NCBI RefSeq assembly: GCF_020176695.1
Contig: NZ_JAIWIA010000009.1
Location: forward strand, 1 to 64,000
Reading direction: 5' to 3'
From: Massilia sp. MS-15
GTDB lineage: Bacteria > Pseudomonadota > Gammaproteobacteria > Burkholderiales > Burkholderiaceae_D
DNA: 64,000 bases
Part shown: positions 36,222-49,211 of the stretch, piece after piece
Layout of the letters: the number at the start of each line of letters is the position of its first letter
Position numbering within the stretch: the stretch's first letter is position 1
Position numbers and translations under genes: made by a program
Notes under the pieces: generated by a model
Database searches by the model: none
What the model was told of the DNA's origin: nothing
What the model saw: the letters and a program-made list of their open reading frames with translations, nothing else

Positions 36222-36322
36222 GGGTGGCGAAGAAGCACCGGCGGCTGCCGGAAAACCCGACATCATAAGCGAAACCCGCCAGCCTTGCCGCTTTCCAGCG
36301 CGCGCCGCCGTGTCCTGGCATG

Positions 36323-36359
36323 AAAAAAGCTCCCGCGCGCCGGGGCACGCAGGAGCTTT
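36323..36359 (-). terminator. Intrinsic terminator of the outer-membrane beta-barrel gene
   Basis: AAAGCTCC and GGGAGCTTT form the base of a GC-rich stem, and the minus strand continues with a run of T residues. Confidence 0.75.
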
Positions 36360-36382
36360 CTCGCCGAGCAGCGGAGTCTGGC

Positions 36383-36928
36383 TTAGAAGCCGTACTTCAG
36401 GCCCACGCTCCAGACGTCAGGCTTGGCGCCATAGGCCTTGCTCTTGCCATAACGCTCGTACTCGGCCATGAGGGCCACGTTCTGGTTCAGCTTGTACTCG
36501 ACGCCCACGCCGCCGTAGCCGCCGGTGTCATCGTCCTTGAAACGCTGTCCCAGGTTGTTGCTGAGCTTGCGCTCGCTGTGCGAAATGCCCAGCTTGCCGT
36601 AAGCCGATACCTGTTCGTTGACCGGCACCGTGTATTTGGCCGCGACGTAGGTACCGTAGCCTTCGGTGCTACCGCGCAGGCCATTGGCACCGGCGAAGTC
36701 GGTCTTGTGATGGTTGGTCCAGCCCGCTTCCACGCCAAGGCGCTCGTCGAACTGGTAGCCACCGAACAGCTTGCCGTCCGCCTTGTGCGCATCCAGGGTG
36801 GTGTTCTTGGCGCTCACCGCGGCGGCGCCGACATAGCCGCGGCCGGCGTTGGTCTGGGCCTGGGCGCTACCGGCAAAGGCGGTGGCGACCGAAGCGGTGG
36901 CGATCATGGCAATCATCAGCTTTTTCAT
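36383..36928 (-). CDS. Small OmpA/OmpX-like outer-membrane beta-barrel protein
   Basis: A 181-residue protein with a signal peptide (MKKLMIAMIATASVATAFAGSAQAQ). Alternating hydrophobic strands follow, ending in the typical outer-membrane signature WSVGLKYGF with C-terminal Phe. The pattern fits the eight-stranded OmpA-N/OmpX-type barrel (YVAAKYTVP, YGKLGIS, YGGVGVEYKLN). The start at 36928 has AAGGGAG upstream. It is a monocistronic gene with a terminator. A 12-base palindrome lies 53 bases upstream. The role is unknown. Confidence 0.82.
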   Translation of the reverse strand: MKKLMIAMIATASVATAFAGSAQAQTNAGRGYVGAAAVSAKNTTLDAHKADGKLFGGYQFDERLGVEAGWTNHHKTDFAGANGLRGSTEGYGTYVAAKYTVPVNEQVSAYGKLGISHSERKLSNNLGQRFKDDDTGGYGGVGVEYKLNQNVALMAEYERYGKSKAYGAKPDVWSVGLKYGF

Positions 36929-36980
36929 ACTAACTCCCTTCAATCATCTCGAACTGTGTCGCAATTCCCAGTGAATCGCG

Positions 36981-36992
36981 TTGTGATCACAA
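36981..36992. promoter_or_regulatory. Perfect 12-base palindrome upstream of the beta-barrel gene
   Basis: TTGTGATCACAA lies 53 bases before the start codon. The half-sites look like CRP half-sites (TGTGA/TCACA) but without the six-base spacer CRP needs. Its first six bases could also serve as a -35 element on the minus strand. The regulator is unknown. Confidence 0.35.
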
Positions 36993-37151
36993 TAACAAGG
37001 ATTGCGCCTACGCCCAAGGGAACAAGTGGTAAGAACTGTAACAAGATGCAAAATGAAGACCATATCCGCACTTATGTTCGCCAGTTCACCGACGATAGAT
37101 GAAAATGCATGACGCATAAGGCTCGCGACACCGTGCGATAGGGTCGATAAT

Positions 37152-37181
37152 AAAAAACCCGCTGCAAGCAGCGGGTTTTTT
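37152..37181. terminator. Bidirectional terminator next to typA
   Basis: AAAAAACCCGCTGC and its complement flank a two-base loop, giving a strong stem with T runs on both strands. It ends typA on the minus strand. Confidence 0.9.
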
Positions 37182-37199
37182 GCGGAACCTGAGATCCGA

Positions 37200-39038
37200 T
37201 CATGCGCCTTCGCGGCTGGCTTTCTTGCGCTCGTGTTCCTTCAGGAAACGCTTGCGCAGGCGGATCGACTTCGGCGTGATCTCGACCAGTTCGTCGTCTT
37301 CGATGAACTCGACGGCATATTCAAGCGACATCTGGATCGGCGGCACCAGGCGCACCGCCTCGTCGGTACCCGACGAACGCACGTTGGTCAGCTGCTTGCC
37401 CTTGATCGGGTTGACGACCAGGTCGTTGTCGCGCGAGTGGATGCCGATGATCATGCCTTCGTACACCGGGGTATTGTGCTCGACGAACATGCGGCCGCGA
37501 TCCTGCAGTTTCCAGATCGCGTAGGCGACGGCGGCGCCATCGTCCTGCGAGATCAGCACGCCGTTGCGGCGGCCGGCCAGGTCGCCCTTGGTGTTGTCGA
37601 CCGGTGCGTACTCGTGGAACACGTGGCTCATCAGGCCGGTGCCGCGGGTCAGGGTCATGAATTCGCCCTGGAAGCCGATCAGGCCACGCGCCGGGATCAG
37701 GTATTCGAGACGGACACGGCCCTTGCCGTCCGATTCCATGTTCTGCAGGTCGCCACGGCGGCGGCCCAGCTCTTCCATCACGCCGCCCTGGTTCACTTCT
37801 TCCACGTCGACGGTCAGGTTCTCGTACGGCTCGCACTTGACGCCATCGATTTCCTTGAAGACAACTCGTGGACGCGACACGGCCAGCTCGAAGCCTTCAC
37901 GACGCATGTTTTCCAGCAGAATGGTCAGGTGCAGTTCGCCGCGGCCCGACACTTCGAAGATGGTATCGTCGTCGGTCGGCAGCACGCGCAGCGCCACGTT
38001 GGCCTTCAGTTCGCGCTCCAGGCGCTCGCGCAGCTGGCGGCTGGTGACGAACTTGCCTTCGCGGCCGGCCAGCGGCGAGGTGTTGACCATGAAGTTCATG
38101 GTCAGGGTCGGCTCGTCGACGGTCAGCATCGGCAGCGCTTCCGGCACGTCCGGCGCGGTCACGGTCACGCCGATGCCGATGTCTTCGATACCGTTGATCA
38201 GGACGATGTCGCCGGCGACCGCTTCTTCCACCTGCACGCGCTCCAGGCCCTTGAAGTTCAGCACCTGGTTGATGCGGCCCTTGATCGGGTTCTTGTCGTC
38301 CTGGCCGTTCACGACCAGCACGTCCATGCCAGGACGCACGCGGCCGCGGTTGATGCGGCCGATGCCGATCTTGCCGACGTACGAGGAATAGTCCAGCGAG
38401 GTGATCTGCATCTGCAGCGGGCCGTCCGGGTTGTCGTCACGCACCGGCACATATTTCAGGATGGCGTCGAACAGCGGCTTCATGTCGCCGCCGCGCACGC
38501 TTTCGTCCATGCCGGCGTAGCCGTTCAGGCCCGAGGCGTAGACGATCGGGAAGTCCAGCTGCTCGTCGGTGGCGCCGAGCTTGTCGAACAGCTCGAAGGT
38601 CTGGTTGATCGCCCAGTCGGCGCGCGCGCCCGGACGGTCGATCTTGTTGACGACGACGATCGGCTTGAGGCCCAGGGCCAGCGCCTTGCGGGTCACGAAG
38701 CGGGTCTGCGGCATCGGGCCTTCCTGGGCATCGACCAGCAGCAGCACCGAGTCCACCATCGACAGCACGCGCTCGACTTCGCCGCCGAAGTCGGCGTGGC
38801 CGGGGGTATCGACGATGTTAATGTGGGTGCCTTCGTACTCGACCGCGCAGTTCTTCGACAGAATCGTGATGCCACGTTCCTTTTCGAGGTCGTTCGAGTC
38901 CATCACGCGGGTGTCCACCGCCTGGTTTTCACGGAAGGTGCCCGACTGGCGCAGAAGCTGGTCGACCAGGGTGGTCTTGCCGTGGTCAACGTGGGCGATG
39001 ATTGCAATATTACGAATTGCGCGTTTGGTGTCTGACAT
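37200..39038 (-). CDS. typA: Ribosome-associated translational GTPase TypA/BipA
   Basis: A 612-residue GTPase of the EF-G/LepA superfamily. The G1 motif AHVDHGKTT, switch region [12 protein letters not shown]3 [10 protein letters not shown] and G4 NKIDRPGAR are all visible in the first 150 residues. They are followed by a beta-barrel, two EF-G-like domains and the BipA-specific C-terminal domain ([20 protein letters not shown] onward). It aids 50S assembly and growth at low temperature and under stress. The start at 39038 is chosen over an upstream ATG at 39095, because the conserved sequence begins at residue 3. Confidence 0.96.
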   Translation of the reverse strand: MSDTKRAIRNIAIIAHVDHGKTTLVDQLLRQSGTFRENQAVDTRVMDSNDLEKERGITILSKNCAVEYEGTHINIVDTPGHADFGGEVERVLSMVDSVLLLVDAQEGPMPQTRFVTRKALALGLKPIVVVNKIDRPGARADWAINQTFELFDKLGATDEQLDFPIVYASGLNGYAGMDESVRGGDMKPLFDAILKYVPVRDDNPDGPLQMQITSLDYSSYVGKIGIGRINRGRVRPGMDVLVVNGQDDKNPIKGRINQVLNFKGLERVQVEEAVAGDIVLINGIEDIGIGVTVTAPDVPEALPMLTVDEPTLTMNFMVNTSPLAGREGKFVTSRQLRERLERELKANVALRVLPTDDDTIFEVSGRGELHLTILLENMRREGFELAVSRPRVVFKEIDGVKCEPYENLTVDVEEVNQGGVMEELGRRRGDLQNMESDGKGRVRLEYLIPARGLIGFQGEFMTLTRGTGLMSHVFHEYAPVDNTKGDLAGRRNGVLISQDDGAAVAYAIWKLQDRGRMFVEHNTPVYEGMIIGIHSRDNDLVVNPIKGKQLTNVRSSGTDEAVRLVPPIQMSLEYAVEFIEDDELVEITPKSIRLRKRFLKEHERKKASREGA

Positions 39039-39116
39039 GTGTGTATTCAACAGTGAATGTTGCGTGATGGATGGAGCGGCGACGATGGAACGCATTACCG
39101 ATTTCCGTAACCCGCT

Positions 39117-39122
39117 ACTATA
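39117..39122 (-). promoter_or_regulatory. Possible -10 element for typA
   Basis: TATAGT on the minus strand, 79 bases before the typA start. No good -35 hexamer is seen at 16-18 bases, so the call is weak. The rest of the 39039-39359 gap contains GC-rich inverted repeats around 39250-39290 but no gene. Confidence 0.35.
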
Positions 39123-39359
39123 GCACGCTTATCGGGGCTTGCTGCGTTGCAGCGGAAAACAAGGCGTCTTTTTCGACGCATCCGGGTCGAATCGACGCAC
39201 GGATGGAACGGCAGGGCGCGTGGGCGGCGGGGTAGCGATACGAAAGATGGGTCCGGACGCCGCCGGGCGGCGTGCTGCCGCCCATTCCGGAACAGGACTC
39301 CAGGTGGGGATGCGGGCATGCTTTTCAAGGCGCGCCGCTCGCGGTAACCTGTATCGACT

Positions 39360-40385
39360 TCAGCTCTTGCCGAGCGCCTCGATCTGCCCGGCCAGGCTGG
39401 CGCGCTGTCCCTCGTCCCTGGCAGTCTCGCGCAAGCGCTCCAGGGCTTGCCGGTGGGCGACCTCCAGCGTCCTGCCGTCTTCCACCTCCAGGTCGGGTGT
39501 GACCCCCTTGCCTTCCCAGCCGCCGCCATCGACCGGGCTGACGGATTCGCCGATGGGCACCGACAGCAGGTAGTTGTCTCGCAAGGGCTGCAGCGTGACC
39601 GGATTGCCGCCGCCACGGGTGGTGGCGCCGACCAGGGTCGCGCGCTTCAGGCTGCGCATCGAATAGGAAAAGGCTTCGCCGGCTGAAAAGGTGCGGTTCG
39701 AGGTCAGCACATACACCGGCTTGCCGAGGTAGCGCGGGCCGGCGACGGTGGCCCGGGTCGATGCCTGCATCGGTGGCCTGCCGCGGTAGCGCAATTCCAT
39801 CAAAGCTCGCTCACGATCGAAGAAATAACTCGCCAGCAGTAGCATGGCTTCCCCGCCGCCGCGGTTGGCGCGCAAGTCGATGATCAGGGCGTCGGTATGG
39901 GCCAGGAAGGCCATCGCGGCCGCATAGCTTGCTTCCACCAGGTCGGCATCGTCATGGAAATGATGGATCTCCAGGTAGCCGACGTTCCCTGGCAGGATCT
40001 CGACCTTGCGCAAGCCGTAGTTCTCGCGACGCTCCTGCTCGCGCTTGGCGGCCGTGCTGGCGTTCGCCGTGGGGCGCAGGGCGCGCACGTTCGGCTGGTA
40101 GCGGATGCTCATGTGCTTGTCATGCGTGATCTCCTGCAGGTGGCCGGTGAGCAGTCTGGCGAACTCCTCGTCCGCCGGCGCGGCGGTATACGCGCCCTGC
40201 CGCTGGTGCCTGCGCACATTGGCTTCGATCGCCGGATAGCGGTCGGGATGGACATATTCGTCCTTGATGCGCGCCAGGACCTCGTCGACCACGCGATCAC
40301 GTTCGGCCGGGGCGGCGGCGTGCAGGATGGAGCAGCTCAGCAGGGATGCGGCCAGCAGGACCGCGCGTGGAAAATAGCGTTGCAT
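39360..40385 (-). CDS. S41-family (tail-specific/IRBP-like) peptidase
   Basis: A 341-residue secreted peptidase with a signal sequence (YFPRAVLLAASLLSCSILHA) and an N-terminal helical region at about 25-120. An S41 core follows, with GNVGYLEIHHFHD, LIIDLRANRGGG and the catalytic serine in TSNRTFSAGEAFSYSM. There is no PDZ domain, so it belongs to the IRBP-like C-terminal-processing subgroup rather than Prc/CtpA. It is periplasmic or secreted; the LLSC stretch leaves a lipoprotein form possible. It is a single gene and its substrate is unknown. Confidence 0.85.
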   Translation of the reverse strand: MQRYFPRAVLLAASLLSCSILHAAAPAERDRVVDEVLARIKDEYVHPDRYPAIEANVRRHQRQGAYTAAPADEEFARLLTGHLQEITHDKHMSIRYQPNVRALRPTANASTAAKREQERRENYGLRKVEILPGNVGYLEIHHFHDDADLVEASYAAAMAFLAHTDALIIDLRANRGGGEAMLLLASYFFDRERALMELRYRGRPPMQASTRATVAGPRYLGKPVYVLTSNRTFSAGEAFSYSMRSLKRATLVGATTRGGGNPVTLQPLRDNYLLSVPIGESVSPVDGGGWEGKGVTPDLEVEDGRTLEVAHRQALERLRETARDEGQRASLAGQIEALGKS

Positions 40386-40487
40386 GAAAGTCTCCCGTAG
40401 TTGGTCAACTTTCCACTGCAAACGCCGTGCCAGGGGGCTCCCCCAGCGAGAAGGCTGCGCCGGGCCGTCCGCGGACAAGCCCTGGAT

Positions 40488-40508
40488 GTCCGGCGCCCTG
40501 TGCCGGAC
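40488..40508. repeat. Stem-loop downstream of truB
   Basis: GTCCGGC and GCCGGAC form a 7-base stem around a 7-base loop, 31 bases after the truB stop. No T run follows, so it may only protect the 3' end of the operon transcript. Confidence 0.35.
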
Positions 40509-40538
40509 ATGCGCCGGATATGTGCCGAATATGCGCCG

Positions 40539-41465
40539 CTAAGCCGCCGGCTGTACCGCGATCAGCCGCTCCGGAGCCAGGATCCCGTATTCCTGCAGCT
40601 TGGCGGTGCCCAGCAGCTTGCTGTCCAGGTAGACCCGTACCCGGCCCAGTCCGGCCGGCAGGCTGACGTCTTCCTTGCCGAGCGCCAGGCGCTGGCCGTT
40701 CAGGAAACGCTTGGCCAGTTCGGGCGTGAGCACGACCGCCGGAAAGCTCGACAGCAGCGCGTCGACCGGGGCCAGCAGCGAGAGCGGGTCCGGATGCGCC
40801 TGCAGGTCTTCCAGGCTGATCATGCGCTCGACCGTGAGCGCCCCCACCTGCACCCGGCGCAGCGCGTTCAGGTGCGCGCCGCAGCCGAGCGCGGCGCCGA
40901 TGTCCTCGCCCAGCACGCGCACATAGGTGCCCTTGCTGCAGGTAACCAGGATCTTCAGGAAAGGGGCCTTGTACTCGACCAGCGACAGGCCGTGGATGGT
41001 CACCGGCCGCGCCTCGCGTTCCAGCGTGATGCCTTCGCGCGCATATTCGTACAGCGCCTTGCCGTCGCGCTTGAGTGCCGAATACATCGGCGGCACCTGG
41101 AAGATCGGACCGCGGAAGCGCGCCAGCGCCGCTTCGATCCCCTCGCGCGTGACATCCACCTCGCGCTGCTCGATGATCTCGCCCTCGGTGTCGCCGGTAG
41201 TGGTCATGATGCCCAGGTGGACGGTCGCCTCGTAGGTCTTGTCCGCTTCCAGCAGGTCCTCCGAGAACTTGGTCGCTTCGCCGAAGCACAGCGGCAGCAG
41301 GCCGGTGGCGAACGGGTCCAGGGTGCCGGTGTGGCCGGCCTTCTTCGCGTTGAACACGCGCTTGGCCTTGATCAGCGCGTCGTTGGAGGACAGGCCGACC
41401 GGCTTGTCCAGCAGCAGCACGCCGTCGACAGGGTCGCGTGGCTTCTTGATGGGGCGGGAATTCAC
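40539..41465 (-). CDS. truB: tRNA pseudouridine(55) synthase
   Basis: A 308-residue TruB that makes pseudouridine 55 in the T loop of tRNAs. The catalytic Asp lies in [25 protein letters not shown]. The preceding [17 protein letters not shown] and the [21 protein letters not shown] segment are family signatures, and a C-terminal PUA-like domain follows. The start is a GTG at 41463-41465 that overlaps the rbfA stop (GTGA), giving translational coupling. It is the last gene of the rimP-nusA-infB-rbfA-truB operon. Confidence 0.95.
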   Translation of the reverse strand: MNSRPIKKPRDPVDGVLLLDKPVGLSSNDALIKAKRVFNAKKAGHTGTLDPFATGLLPLCFGEATKFSEDLLEADKTYEATVHLGIMTTTGDTEGEIIEQREVDVTREGIEAALARFRGPIFQVPPMYSALKRDGKALYEYAREGITLEREARPVTIHGLSLVEYKAPFLKILVTCSKGTYVRVLGEDIGAALGCGAHLNALRRVQVGALTVERMISLEDLQAHPDPLSLLAPVDALLSSFPAVVLTPELAKRFLNGQRLALGKEDVSLPAGLGRVRVYLDSKLLGTAKLQEYGILAPERLIAVQPAA

Positions 41466-41869
41466 TCGCTGTCCGAATCTTCGTCCTGGCCAAAGTCGGC
41501 CGCACGGACGGCGTTCGCCTGGTCGATCAGGGCCGACATCGCCAGGCCGCGCGTGGTCGAGGTGTCGTGCACGAAATGCAGTTGCGGCAGGGTGTGGATG
41601 TGGAGCCGCTTGCCGAGCAGGTTGCGCAGGTAGCCGGAAGCCTTGGTCAAGCCTTCCAGGGTCTGCTTCACTTCCTCCGGGCTGTCCTTGAGCAGGGTGA
41701 AATAGACCTTGGCGTGGGCATAGTCCGGCGTCAGCTTGACTTCGCTGATGGTCACCATGCCGACCCGCGGATCCTTCAGTTCGAAGGCGATCAGTTCCGA
41801 CAGGTCTTTCTGGATCTGGTCGGCCACGCGCAGACCGCGCTGGGGAATGCTTTTGCTGTGTTTTGCCAT
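41462..41869 (-). CDS. rbfA: 30S ribosome-binding factor A
   Basis: A 135-residue KH-fold factor for late 30S maturation, with the conserved [23 protein letters not shown] and the [12 protein letters not shown] strand, and the [12 protein letters not shown] segment near the end. The C-terminus is acidic (DEDSDSE). The ATG at 41869 follows infB by 127 bases, a gap that contains a GC-rich inverted repeat around 41942-41962. It overlaps truB by four bases. Confidence 0.95.
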   Translation of the reverse strand: MAKHSKSIPQRGLRVADQIQKDLSELIAFELKDPRVGMVTISEVKLTPDYAHAKVYFTLLKDSPEEVKQTLEGLTKASGYLRNLLGKRLHIHTLPQLHFVHDTSTTRGLAMSALIDQANAVRAADFGQDEDSDSE

Positions 41870-41996
41870 GATGTTGCGGATGTTGTTCTTGTGAGGGGGG
41901 GGAACGACCAAAGACAAGGGCCAAAAACAAGGGCCAGGCCCTCCGCGGCATTCGCCGCGAAGCGTCCTGGCCCTCATGCTACGCCCAAAGTCGAAA

Positions 41997-44852
41997 TTAC
42001 AGCGTACGCGCCACTTCGGTGACTTCGAACACCTCCAGGACGTCGCCGACCTGGATTTCGTTCATGTTCCTCAGCGACAGGCCGCACTCGAGGCCCGCGC
42101 GCACTTCCTTGGCATCGTCCTTGAAGCGCTTGAGCGAGTCGATCTCGCCAGTCCACACGACGATGTTGTTGCGCAGAAGGCGGACCGACGAGGACCGCTT
42201 GACCACGCCATCGGTGACCAGGCAGCCCGCGATCGCGCCGACCTTCGACACCATGATGACCTGGCGGATTTCCACCTGGCCCGTGACGGTCTCGCGCTTC
42301 TCCGGCGCCAGCATGCCCGACAGTGCCGTCTTGATCTCGTCGATCGCATCGTAAATGATGCTGTAGTAACGGATGTCGACGCCATTCGCCTCGGCCACCT
42401 TGCGCGCCGACGCGTCGGCACGGGCATTGAAGCCGATGATGACCGCTTTCGAGGCCACCGCCAGGTTGACGTCCGACTCGGTGATGCCACCGACCGCCGC
42501 GTGGACGATCTGGACCCGCACTTCCGAGGTCGACAGCTTCTGCAGCGAACCGACCAGCGCTTCCTGCGAACCCTGCACATCGGTCTTGACGATGAGCGGC
42601 AGGTTCTTGACTTCGCCTTCGGCCATCTGGTCGAACATGTTCTCCAGCTTGGCGGCCTGCTGCTTCGCCAGTTTGACGTCGCGGAACTTGCCTTGACGGA
42701 ACAGGGCGATTTCGCGCGCCTTGCGCTCGTCGGCCATCACCATCGCTTCTTCACCGGCGCTCGGCACTTCGGTCAGGCCCTGGATCTCGACCGGGATCGA
42801 CGGACCGGCTTCGCTCACCGGCTTGCCGTTCTCGTCGAGCATCGCACGGACGCGGCCGAACGAGGAACCGGCCAGCACGACGTCGCCGCGCTTCAGGGTG
42901 CCCGACTGCACCAGGATCGTCGCGACCGGGCCGCGGCCCTTGTCCAGACGGGCTTCGACCACCAGGCCGCGGGCCGGGGCGTCGCTCGGCGCGGTCAGTT
43001 CCAGCACCTCGGCCTGCAGCAGCACCTGTTCCAGCAGGTCGTCGATACCGGTACCGATCTTGGCCGACACTGGCACGAACGGCGAATCGCCACCGTATTC
43101 TTCCGGCACCACGCCTTCGGCCACCAGTTCCTGGGTGACGCGGTCGGTGTTGGCGCCCGGCTTGTCGATCTTGTTGATCGCCACCACCAGCGGCACGCCG
43201 GCGGCCTTCGCGTGGGCGATCGCCTCCTTGGTCTGCGGCATCACGCCGTCGTCCGCCGCCACCACCAGGATGACGATGTCGGTCGCTTTCGCACCGCGGG
43301 CACGCATCGCCGTGAAGGCTTCGTGACCCGGGGTATCCAGGAAGGTGACCATGCCGCGCGGGGTGTCCACGTGGTAGGCGCCGATGTGCTGGGTAATGCC
43401 GCCGGCTTCGCCCGCAGCGACCTTGGCGCGGCGGATGTAGTCCAGCAGCGAGGTCTTGCCGTGGTCGACGTGGCCCATGACGGTCACGACCGGTGCGCGC
43501 GGCTTGGCTTCGAACTCGGCGTGTTCGCCCTGGTCGGCCAGCAGTGCTTCCGGATCGTCCACGGCGGCCGGGAAGGCCTTGTGGCCCATCTCTTCCACCA
43601 GGATCATCGCGGTTTCCTGGTCCAGCACCTGGTTGATGGTGCACATCTGGCCCAGCTTCATCAGCTGCTTGATGACCTCGGATGCCTTGACCGACATCTT
43701 GTGCGCCAGTTCGGCCACGGTGATGGTTTCCGGCACGTGGACTTCACGCACGATGGCTTCGGTCGGCGCCTGGAAGTTCGATTCGCGGTCCTCGTTGTGC
43801 GAGGAACGGCGGCCACCGCTGCGGCCACCCGCACGCCAGCCGTCGCGGCCGCCGCCGGTGCCCGGGCCGCCACGGCCTTTCGGGCCGCTCGGCGCGCCGC
43901 GCTTCTTGGCGTCGTCGGACCAGGTCGAGGAAACGTTCGCCGACTTGATCGATTTCTTGTCGCCCGGCTTCTTGTCGCCCGGCTTGGCGTCGCCCGGCTT
44001 CTTGTCGGCCGATGCCGCCGGCTTGTGCAGGGTGCCCGCGGCCGCGGCCGGCGCGGCCGGCTTGGCGACCGGTTCCGGCGCCTTGATGACGCGGCGCGGC
44101 TGGCTCATCATGAGCTTGATCTGGGCCACTTCGTCGGCCACGGCCTTGCGCGCGCGCTCGGTGGCGGCTGCGCGTTCGGCGGCTTCCTTGGCAGCTTCCT
44201 CGGAGCGCTTCTTCGCTTCCGCGGCAGCGGCCTGGGCAGCTTCCTCGGCGGCCGCCGACACCGGCGCAGCCGGTGCCGAGGCGCTCGAGGCGGCCTTGGC
44301 GGCTGCGGCGGCTTCCGCGGCTTCGCGCTTGGCCTTCTCGGCCGCGTCGCGCTTGGCTTCCTCCGCGGCCGCCTTGGCGTTGGCGGCTTCTTCCGCCTCC
44401 AGCTTGGCCAGGCGTTCCTGCTTTTCACGCAGGTCCGCTTCCTGGCGGGCGATCAGCTCGGACTGGCGGCGCGCTTCTTCTTCGCGGCGCGCCTGCTCGG
44501 CGGCATCGATCACCGGGGCGGCTTCCGCCTTCGGGGTAGTGACCAGGTCGTCGCGCTGCACGAAGGTGCGCTTCTTGCGCACTTCGACCTGGATGGTGCG
44601 CGACTTGCCGCTGGCGTCAGCCTGCTTGATCTCGGTGGTTTCCTTGCGGGTCACCGTGATCTTCTTCTTTTCGCCGGTATCGGCGGCGCCGTGGGTACGG
44701 CGCAGGTGGTTCAGCAGCTTGTCCTTATCATCTTTCGACAAGGGATCTGACGTCGAACTTTTTTCGACGCCGGCCGAGCGCAGCTGTGTCAGCAGCAGGT
44801 CTGCGGGCATCTTCAGTTCGGTGGCAAATTGGGCTACGTTGTTACTCGCCAT
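41997..44852 (-). CDS. infB: Translation initiation factor IF-2
   Basis: A 951-residue IF-2. The small N-terminal IF2-N fold lies at about 1-55. A long, charged Ala/Lys/Glu linker with coiled-coil character follows at about 110-260, then a [13 protein letters not shown] repeat and a Gly/Arg-rich patch. A second IF2-N fold lies near 375-430. The GTPase domain begins [18 protein letters not shown] at about 450, with DTPGHEAF and NKIDKPGAN, and domains II, III and the fMet-tRNA-binding C-terminal domain complete it. Length is at the upper end for the family because of the linker. It follows nusA by 46 bases. Confidence 0.96.
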   Translation of the reverse strand: MASNNVAQFATELKMPADLLLTQLRSAGVEKSSTSDPLSKDDKDKLLNHLRRTHGAADTGEKKKITVTRKETTEIKQADASGKSRTIQVEVRKKRTFVQRDDLVTTPKAEAAPVIDAAEQARREEEARRQSELIARQEADLREKQERLAKLEAEEAANAKAAAEEAKRDAAEKAKREAAEAAAAAKAASSASAPAAPVSAAAEEAAQAAAAEAKKRSEEAAKEAAERAAATERARKAVADEVAQIKLMMSQPRRVIKAPEPVAKPAAPAAAAGTLHKPAASADKKPGDAKPGDKKPGDKKSIKSANVSSTWSDDAKKRGAPSGPKGRGGPGTGGGRDGWRAGGRSGGRRSSHNEDRESNFQAPTEAIVREVHVPETITVAELAHKMSVKASEVIKQLMKLGQMCTINQVLDQETAMILVEEMGHKAFPAAVDDPEALLADQGEHAEFEAKPRAPVVTVMGHVDHGKTSLLDYIRRAKVAAGEAGGITQHIGAYHVDTPRGMVTFLDTPGHEAFTAMRARGAKATDIVILVVAADDGVMPQTKEAIAHAKAAGVPLVVAINKIDKPGANTDRVTQELVAEGVVPEEYGGDSPFVPVSAKIGTGIDDLLEQVLLQAEVLELTAPSDAPARGLVVEARLDKGRGPVATILVQSGTLKRGDVVLAGSSFGRVRAMLDENGKPVSEAGPSIPVEIQGLTEVPSAGEEAMVMADERKAREIALFRQGKFRDVKLAKQQAAKLENMFDQMAEGEVKNLPLIVKTDVQGSQEALVGSLQKLSTSEVRVQIVHAAVGGITESDVNLAVASKAVIIGFNARADASARKVAEANGVDIRYYSIIYDAIDEIKTALSGMLAPEKRETVTGQVEIRQVIMVSKVGAIAGCLVTDGVVKRSSSVRLLRNNIVVWTGEIDSLKRFKDDAKEVRAGLECGLSLRNMNEIQVGDVLEVFEVTEVARTL

Positions 44853-44898
44853 TCAGTCCTCTTTTCTATGTGTCGCTGAGATGATAAAGATTTGCAAA

Positions 44899-46949
<2,051 letters not shown>

Positions 46950-46982
46950 GGCGCTTCTCCACGACTCGTAAATCGAAATAAC

Positions 46983-47012
46983 AAAAAAAAAATGGGCATC
47001 TGCCCATCTTTT
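46983..47012 (-). terminator. Strong intrinsic terminator inside the rimP operon leader
   Basis: On the minus strand ATGGGC, loop AGAT, GCCCAT is followed by ten T residues. It lies 34 bases before the rimP start and about 70 bases after the predicted transcription start, so it sits inside the leader rather than after the previous gene. Confidence 0.85.
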
Positions 47013-47085
47013 TGTATTCACAACCCAACCAGATGAAAGCACTTGCACCAAGAAAATACTGGGAAGAACTTTGATTAGGCTGCAA

Positions 47086-47114
47086 ATTATACAGTGTTCC
47101 CGCCCTGCTCGCAA
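47086..47114 (-). promoter_or_regulatory. Sigma70 promoter of the rimP-nusA-infB-rbfA-truB operon
   Basis: -35 TTGCGA (47109-47114, minus strand), 17-base spacer, -10 TATAAT (47086-47091). The start of transcription is predicted near 47079. The rest of the 342-base gap up to rluB contains an inverted repeat at 47225-47244 and no gene. Confidence 0.8.
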
Positions 47115-47224
47115 TCGCCAGGCCAAAAATGGGACAGGCGCTGGCGAGAAAAGCAACAGTTGGCAGGATGACCATAGCGGGCATGGGCTGCATTCTACGG
47201 CATTGCAGCATTGCGTGCCCATCG

Positions 47225-47244
47225 TTACGGAAATTTCTCCGTAA
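47225..47244. repeat. Inverted repeat downstream of rluB
   Basis: TTACGGA and TCCGTAA flank a six-base centre, 47 bases past the rluB stop. No T run follows. It may be the end of the scpB-rluB transcript. Confidence 0.3.
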
Positions 47245-47291
47245 TTCAAATGTCACCGAGCGGACGAACGGCAGGCCGTCCGTCCCGGCAC

Positions 47292-49211
47292 TCAGCCGCG
47301 GCGGCCGCGGCGCGGCAGGCCGTGCTCGGAACCGCGCGGGCCCTGGCCGCCCCGGCGCCCACCGCCGGTACCGGCAAAGCCGAAGGTGGTCTGCAGCGGA
47401 TCCGGCTGCTTGGGACGGTTGCTGGTCTTGGCGCCGAACGGGCTGGCATTGCTGCCGCCGCGGCCCTTGCCCTTGCCGGCGCCCTGCCCTTGCCCCTGGC
47501 CGCGGCCCGCGCCGCTGCCAAAGCCCGGCTGGCCCAGGCCCTGCTGGCGCGGCACACCGGCGCGCACCACCGGCGGACCGAAGGGGTCCACGTTGCGGTT
47601 GGCGTCGGCGCGGTCGATGCGGTTGCCGTCCGAGCGGCGCGCGTCGTCGCGCTGGCCCTTGCCGCCCGCCTTGCCCTTGGCTTCGCCGCCCTTCTTCTCG
47701 ACGCCGAACGCGGCCATCAGGGCGCGCACGTCGTTTTCCTGCAGTTCTTCCCAGCGACCGCGCTTGAGGCCGGTCGGCAGGGTCATGGCGCCGTAGCGGG
47801 TGCGGATCAGGCGCGAGACGGTCAGGCCGACCGCCTCGAACATGCGGCGCACCTCGCGGTTGCGGCCCTCGCCGATGACCACGCGGTACCAGCGGTTGAT
47901 GCCTTCGCCGCCGCCGTCCTGGACTTTCGAGAACGAGGCCAGGCCGTCGTCGAGCTCGACGCCGGCCAGCAGTTTCTGGCGCATGCCTTCTTCCAGCACG
48001 CCCAGGGTGCGTACCGCGTATTCGCGGTCGATGTTGTAGCGCGGGTGCATCAGGCGATTGGCAAGGTCGCCCGAGGTCGTAAACAACAGCAGGCCCTCGG
48101 TATTGAAGTCGAGGCGGCCCACGGCCAGCCACTTGCCGGTCTTCATGGTCGGCAGGCGGTCGAACACGGACGGACGGCCTTCCGGATCGTCGTGGCTGAC
48201 GATCTCGCCGGCCGGCTTGTGGTACACCAGCACGCGCGGCGGCTTGCTGTTGTTCACGCGGCGCTGGATCAGCTTGCCGTTGATGCGCACCGCGTCGGTC
48301 GGCAGGATGCGCTGGCCGATGTGGGCCGGCTCGCCGTTCACCGACACGCGGCCGGCAATGATCAGTTCTTCCATGTCGCGGCGCGAGCCCAGGCCGGCCT
48401 CGGCCAGCACCTTGTGCAGCTTCGGCGCGTCGTCGTCGGCGGTCAGGTCGCGGCGCGCGGGCTTGCTCTGGCCCTGGCCACGGCCGCCCTCGTTGGCGTC
48501 GAAGGCGTCCGAGGTCACGAACGAGAACACGGCGTCGGCATCGTTGGCCTTGCCGCGCTGCTTGCCATCCTGCTTGCCGCCCAGCCTGCCCGGCTGGCCC
48601 GGCTTGCCGCCCCTGGCGTTCTGCTGCCCCGGCTGGGCCTGTTGCCCGCCCTGCTGGCCGCGCTTGCCCTGCTGGTTGCGGCCGCGTCCTTCGCGCCTGC
48701 CCTCGGGCTGTGCCGGGGCGGCTTCGCCGGAAGCGTCTGCAACCGGGACCGCGGACGGAGCCGCAGCGGCCGTCACGGGCGCGACGGCGGCCTGCTCCTG
48801 CTGGCGCGCCTCACGCTCCTGGCGCTTTTCGCGCATCTGGCGCGGACCGCGCGGCTTGCGCTGCTCGCCTTCCACTGCCGTGGCCGGCGCTTCGGCGGCA
48901 GCCAACGGCTCGGTGGCGGGCACGGTGGCGGCCTTGGCGCGGCTCTTGCGGGGCCTGGCGGCAGCCGAGTCCGTGGATTCGGCCGCGGCGCTAGCCGCGG
49001 TGGTGGCGGCAACGGCATCGGCCGGGGCCTTCACGGCGGCCTTGCGGGTGCGCTTCGGCTTGGCCGTTTCCGGCTGCGCGCTTTCCGGCGCGCTCGCGTC
49101 CTGCGGCTCGGCCGCAATGGCAGCAGACGCTGCCGGCTTGCGGCTGCGCTTGGGTTTGGCGGGAGCGCCTTCGGCGTCGACGGGCTTGTCGTTCGGTTCA
49201 GTTGGGTTCAT
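47292..49211 (-). CDS. rluB: 23S rRNA pseudouridine(2605) synthase RluB with long disordered tails
   Basis: A 640-residue RluB-type synthase. The conserved core is only about 250 residues: an S4 RNA-binding domain ([21 protein letters not shown] at about 310) and the catalytic domain with [15 protein letters not shown], where the Asp attacks uridine 2605. Some 300 residues before it are Ala/Lys/Arg/Gln-rich and probably disordered; about 110 after it are Gly/Gln/Arg-rich. The start at 49211 overlaps the scpB stop by 14 bases, so the two are coupled. RluE-like alternatives are less likely given the scpB linkage. Confidence 0.88.
   Translation of the reverse strand: MNPTEPNDKPVDAEGAPAKPKRSRKPAASAAIAAEPQDASAPESAQPETAKPKRTRKAAVKAPADAVAATTAASAAAESTDSAAARPRKSRAKAATVPATEPLAAAEAPATAVEGEQRKPRGPRQMREKRQEREARQQEQAAVAPVTAAAAPSAVPVADASGEAAPAQPEGRREGRGRNQQGKRGQQGGQQAQPGQQNARGGKPGQPGRLGGKQDGKQRGKANDADAVFSFVTSDAFDANEGGRGQGQSKPARRDLTADDDAPKLHKVLAEAGLGSRRDMEELIIAGRVSVNGEPAHIGQRILPTDAVRINGKLIQRRVNNSKPPRVLVYHKPAGEIVSHDDPEGRPSVFDRLPTMKTGKWLAVGRLDFNTEGLLLFTTSGDLANRLMHPRYNIDREYAVRTLGVLEEGMRQKLLAGVELDDGLASFSKVQDGGGEGINRWYRVVIGEGRNREVRRMFEAVGLTVSRLIRTRYGAMTLPTGLKRGRWEELQENDVRALMAAFGVEKKGGEAKGKAGGKGQRDDARRSDGNRIDRADANRNVDPFGPPVVRAGVPRQQGLGQPGFGSGAGRGQGQGQGAGKGKGRGGSNASPFGAKTSNRPKQPDPLQTTFGFAGTGGGRRGGQGPRGSEHGLPRRGRRG

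Noticed and set aside
36981-36992. TTGTGATCACAA as a CRP site
   Set aside because: CRP needs a six-base spacer between TGTGA and TCACA; here there is none. It was kept only as a palindrome of unknown use.
37233-39035. A 600-residue plus-strand frame antisense to typA
   Set aside because: typA is unmistakable. The other frame is His/Val/Asp-rich, as expected from the complement of GC-ending codons.
40539-41951. A 470-residue frame that appears to fuse rbfA and truB
   Set aside because: RbfA is in a different frame with its own start and stop, and truB starts at the GTG overlapping the rbfA stop.
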